A program made the position numbers and the translations under genes. Below the pieces are notes generated by a model. The model was not told the origin of the DNA. It saw only the letters and a program-made list of their open reading frames with translations, and made no database searches. 13,665 bases of DNA from Promethearchaeota archaeon (GTDB lineage Archaea > Asgardarchaeota > Lokiarchaeia > Sigynarchaeales > SOKP01). The first letter of the stretch is position 1, and each line of letters begins with the position of its first letter. Shown piece by piece: positions 11,904-13,665 of the stretch. The stretch covers positions 1-13,665 of the forward strand of contig WJKD01000636.1 of NCBI GenBank assembly GCA_014729315.1, in the 5' to 3' direction.

Positions 11904-13103
11904 TTATGAGCTTAATAATTTTTCAATTCTATTCATTCCCTCTTCAATATCATCATTGGAGACGCAATAGGAAAACCTAACATATAAATCCTCTTCGTCA
12001 GGAAACTTATTTCCAAAATAATTTCTGGAGAGAACCGCTACATCCGTTTTATCTAATATGTAATTTTGAAATTCAATACTCGTTTTTAAACCTAATTTTT
12101 CGCATGCTTCAGTAATATTGGCGAATACATAGAACGCACCTTTGGGTTTAATAGCAGAGATCCCATTAATCTCCTCGATTCTTTTACATATGAGGTCTCT
12201 CCTACGCATAAACTCATCTACCATCGCAAGGGAAGGAGTTTTGTCTTCTTCCATGGCGGTCAAACTCGCTTTTTGAGTAAATGCCGCAGTACAAGAAATA
12301 GTATTCGTTGCCCATCTAGTAAAATACTCCGCTAGCGTTTCATTGACTATTGCGTATCCTATTCTCCATCCAGTCATGGCAAAGAATTTGCTAAACCCAT
12401 CGAGAATGATAGTCCTTTCAAGCATGTCAGGGTGAGCGGCAATAGATTTATAGTGGTTATCGTCATATACGATTTTTGAATAAATCTCATCTGAAAATAC
12501 CCAAATATCGTATTCTAGAGCAAGTTCAGAAATCATTTCAAGGTTTTTTTGGTCTAAAACAGAACCAGTGGGGTTTTGAGGGCTATTAATTATTATTAAT
12601 TTAGTTTTTTCGGTGACGAGACTTCTAAATTGTTCGAGATCGTAGTTCCATTCTTTTGATTCCCATAAACGAGCAGGAACCGGCTCACAACCATGCACAT
12701 TGATAAGACTTTCGTAAATGGGATAGCCCGGATTTGGATAGATCACTTGGTCACCAGGATTCGTACAAGACAGAATTGTTAAATCTACTATATACTTAGC
12801 ACTTGGTAAAACAATTATATTTTTATAGGAGATATTTATCAGTTTTGATTTTGTCACATACTCAGCTATTGCTTTTCTTAACTCTAACATTCCCGAAGAT
12901 GGAGTATAATGAGTATAATTCTCTTTAATCGCCTCGATGCCAGCGTTTTTTATATGTTCGGGAGTTGAAAAATCCGGTTCTCCAATCGCAAAAGAAATAA
13001 CATTCTTCCTTCGATCTTCTGGAAAATTCTGTATCTTCTGTAACACTTCAAACGCTGTTTCTGTCCCGAGCTTTTTCATTCTTTCTGCGTATTTCATAAT
13101 CAC
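11904..13103 (-). CDS. PLP-dependent aminotransferase, class I/II (AspB-like)
   Basis: This is a 399-residue fold-type I aminotransferase, full length for COG0436 (aspartate and related amino-acid aminotransferases). Visible family positions are the N-terminal ISFAIGEPDFSTPEHI (36-51), YTPSSGMLELR (66-76), NSPQNPTG (173-180, substrate/PLP-binding N177), SDEIY (204-208, D205 contacts the pyridine nitrogen and Y208 the ring oxygen), DGFSKFFAMTGWRIGY (235-250; K239 forms the Schiff base, R247 binds phosphate) and a C-terminal LYVRFSY arginine for the substrate carboxylate. It transfers amino groups from an amino acid to a 2-oxo acid in the cytoplasm. Exact specificity (Asp, Ala or aromatic) is not determined. 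The start may be the GTG at 13101-13103 or the ATG two codons later (13095-13097). TTTATAAA at 13136-13143 would give a leader of only 10-16 nt. Confidence 0.92.
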   Translation of the reverse strand: MIMKYAERMKKLGTETAFEVLQKIQNFPEDRRKNVISFAIGEPDFSTPEHIKNAGIEAIKENYTHYTPSSGMLELRKAIAEYVTKSKLINISYKNIIVLPSAKYIVDLTILSCTNPGDQVIYPNPGYPIYESLINVHGCEPVPARLWESKEWNYDLEQFRSLVTEKTKLIIINSPQNPTGSVLDQKNLEMISELALEYDIWVFSDEIYSKIVYDDNHYKSIAAHPDMLERTIILDGFSKFFAMTGWRIGYAIVNETLAEYFTRWATNTISCTAAFTQKASLTAMEEDKTPSLAMVDEFMRRRDLICKRIEEINGISAIKPKGAFYVFANITEACEKLGLKTSIEFQNYILDKTDVAVLSRNYFGNKFPDEEDLYVRFSYCVSNDDIEEGMNRIEKLLSS

Positions 13104-13135
13104 TCAAAATGCGAGAATAATTAATATGGATTATT

Positions 13136-13143
13136 TTTATAAA
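13136..13143 (-). promoter_or_regulatory. TATA box of the aminotransferase operon
   Basis: TTTATAAA on the minus strand puts the transcript start near 13113. The leader before GTG 13103 or ATG 13097 would be only 10-16 nt. Confidence 0.5.
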
Positions 13144-13158
13144 TTAGAATCAATTAAA

Positions 13159-13248
13159 GTTTTTAAATTTCTTTCTAATCTATTATTTACTGTTAAAACA
13201 ATATCTAGTTTATTTTTAACTGTTAAAATTTTGTCTAGTCTCTTTAAA
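13159..13248. repeat. Degenerate 30-bp tandem repeat, about three copies
   Basis: Two adjacent 30-bp units start with the identical ACTGTTAAAA (13189 and 13219) and share TCTAGT at the same offset. The preceding 30 bp (13159-13188) match the third unit at about 18 of 30 positions. Because the period is a multiple of three, both strands encode 10-residue repeats rich in Leu, Lys and Val. Confidence 0.55.
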
Positions 13249-13300
13249 ATTTACTTAATTTTCGGCTTTTCCACATCATCAAAATTAGGTTCATTTCAAA

Positions 13301-13665
13301 TTAATTAGATTTTCCTGAAGAAGATTTCTCCATATGAATCAGATCACGTTTTACTTTCGTCTGCCATCCTTCCTCCTTTTTACCCATAAAACCACCAATT
13401 TTACCACTTTTTCGGATTACACGATGACAAGGTATTATCAAAGGTAATGGGTTGGACTTTAATACAGTTCCAATAGCTCTGTAAGCCTTTGATCCTATAG
13501 TATTTGCGAGTTCTGAATATGATATTGTTTTGCCGTAAGGAGCATTATGTAAAAGAGTGTTCATAACCTCAAAAGAAAAGTTAGTTTTAAATTTTTCTTG
13601 TAAGGCTAAGCCAATTTTTAATTTTTTAATTTCACTGTGAAGATCGATGTTTTCTCCCGAAAAAA
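13301..13665 (-). CDS. ogt: Methylated-DNA--protein-cysteine methyltransferase, N-terminus beyond right edge
   Basis: This is a DNA repair protein that removes O6-alkyl groups from guanine by irreversible transfer to its own cysteine. The active-site motif IIPCHRVI is present, as are the preceding 'YRAIGTVLKSNPLPL' helix with the arginine finger and the PYGKTISYSELA recognition-helix region. The closing GKIGGFMGKKEE...KRDLIHMEK is an archaeal-style variant of the usual G-GGY-GG ending. The frame stays open from the ATG at 13562-13564 to the window edge and adds 33 residues ending in 'NFSFEVMNTLL', which match the family's 'T-x-F-x-x-x-V-x-x-x-L' stretch. The ATG is therefore internal and the real start is outside the window. 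A short Lys/Ser tail follows the fold. Confidence 0.9.
   Translation of the reverse strand, partial: FSGENIDLHSEIKKLKIGLALQEKFKTNFSFEVMNTLLHNAPYGKTISYSELANTIGSKAYRAIGTVLKSNPLPLIIPCHRVIRKSGKIGGFMGKKEEGWQTKVKRDLIHMEKSSSGKSN

Noticed and set aside
12937..13308. 123-codon plus-strand frame
   Set aside because: Its first half is antisense to the aminotransferase N-terminus. The second half covers the 30-bp repeat, which I report as a repeat rather than as a gene.
13301..13564. 87-residue version of the alkyltransferase starting at ATG 13564
   Set aside because: The frame continues open to the window edge and the added residues match the family, so this ATG is internal.
1..13665. CRISPR arrays, tRNA/rRNA genes, insertion sequences
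   Set aside because: I looked for regularly spaced repeats, cloverleaf-like segments and transposase motifs with terminal inverted repeats and found none; the only tandem repeat has no spacers.

Overview
The window looks like a stretch of an AT-rich archaeal chromosome. Archaeal markers are a 20S proteasome beta subunit with its threonine nucleophile behind a propeptide, an MBL-fold protein resembling the methanopterin-associated COG1237 family, a HdrD-like protein with paired CCG domains, and TATA-type promoter elements (TTTATATA, TATTTAAA, TTTATAAA) about 26 bp before the expected transcript start. Two of these imply leaderless mRNAs. An Asgard archaeon, perhaps Lokiarchaeia-like, is my best guess from the gene mix and base composition, but no single gene proves it.

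Layout. Bases 1-840 (-): the start of a PflX-type radical SAM protein, cut by the left edge. 1061-1789 (-): a GATase1-like/GIFT-type protein. 1988-2692 (-): proteasome beta. 2830-5555 (-): a two-gene operon with a VAO/GlcD-type FAD oxidoreductase (upstream) and a HdrD-like iron-sulfur protein carrying two complete HdrB-type CCG motifs. 5765-7837 (-): a 690-residue fusion of a sugar isomerase/epimerase-like TIM barrel and a Cgl0159-type aldolase-like barrel. 8031-8324 (+): a small orphan gene with a strong leaderless promoter. 8380-9051 (-): a four-helix membrane protein with cysteine clusters. 9231-9644 (-): a zinc-ribbon/proline-rich/two-helix membrane protein. 9645-10131: a 487-bp gap with no confident gene. 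10132-10407 (-): a small cysteine-rich protein. 10531-11568 (+): an MBL-fold metallohydrolase. 11668-13103 (-): a class I/II aminotransferase followed by a 66-residue CxxC...HxxC protein. 13159-13248: a degenerate 30-bp tandem repeat. 13301-13665 (-): an O6-alkylguanine-DNA alkyltransferase cut by the right edge.

How the genes may work together. The most coherent unit is 2830-7837. A double-barrel carbohydrate enzyme sits just upstream of a flavin dehydrogenase and its electron-accepting Fe-S partner. One reading is a sugar, polyol or hydroxy-acid degradation route feeding electrons into thiol/disulfide or quinone-like carriers. The substrate cannot be read from sequence, and separate promoters mean the fusion gene need not be co-transcribed with the pair. 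The remaining genes look like unrelated housekeeping or lineage-specific small genes. I saw no mobile elements, CRISPR arrays, tRNA or rRNA genes.
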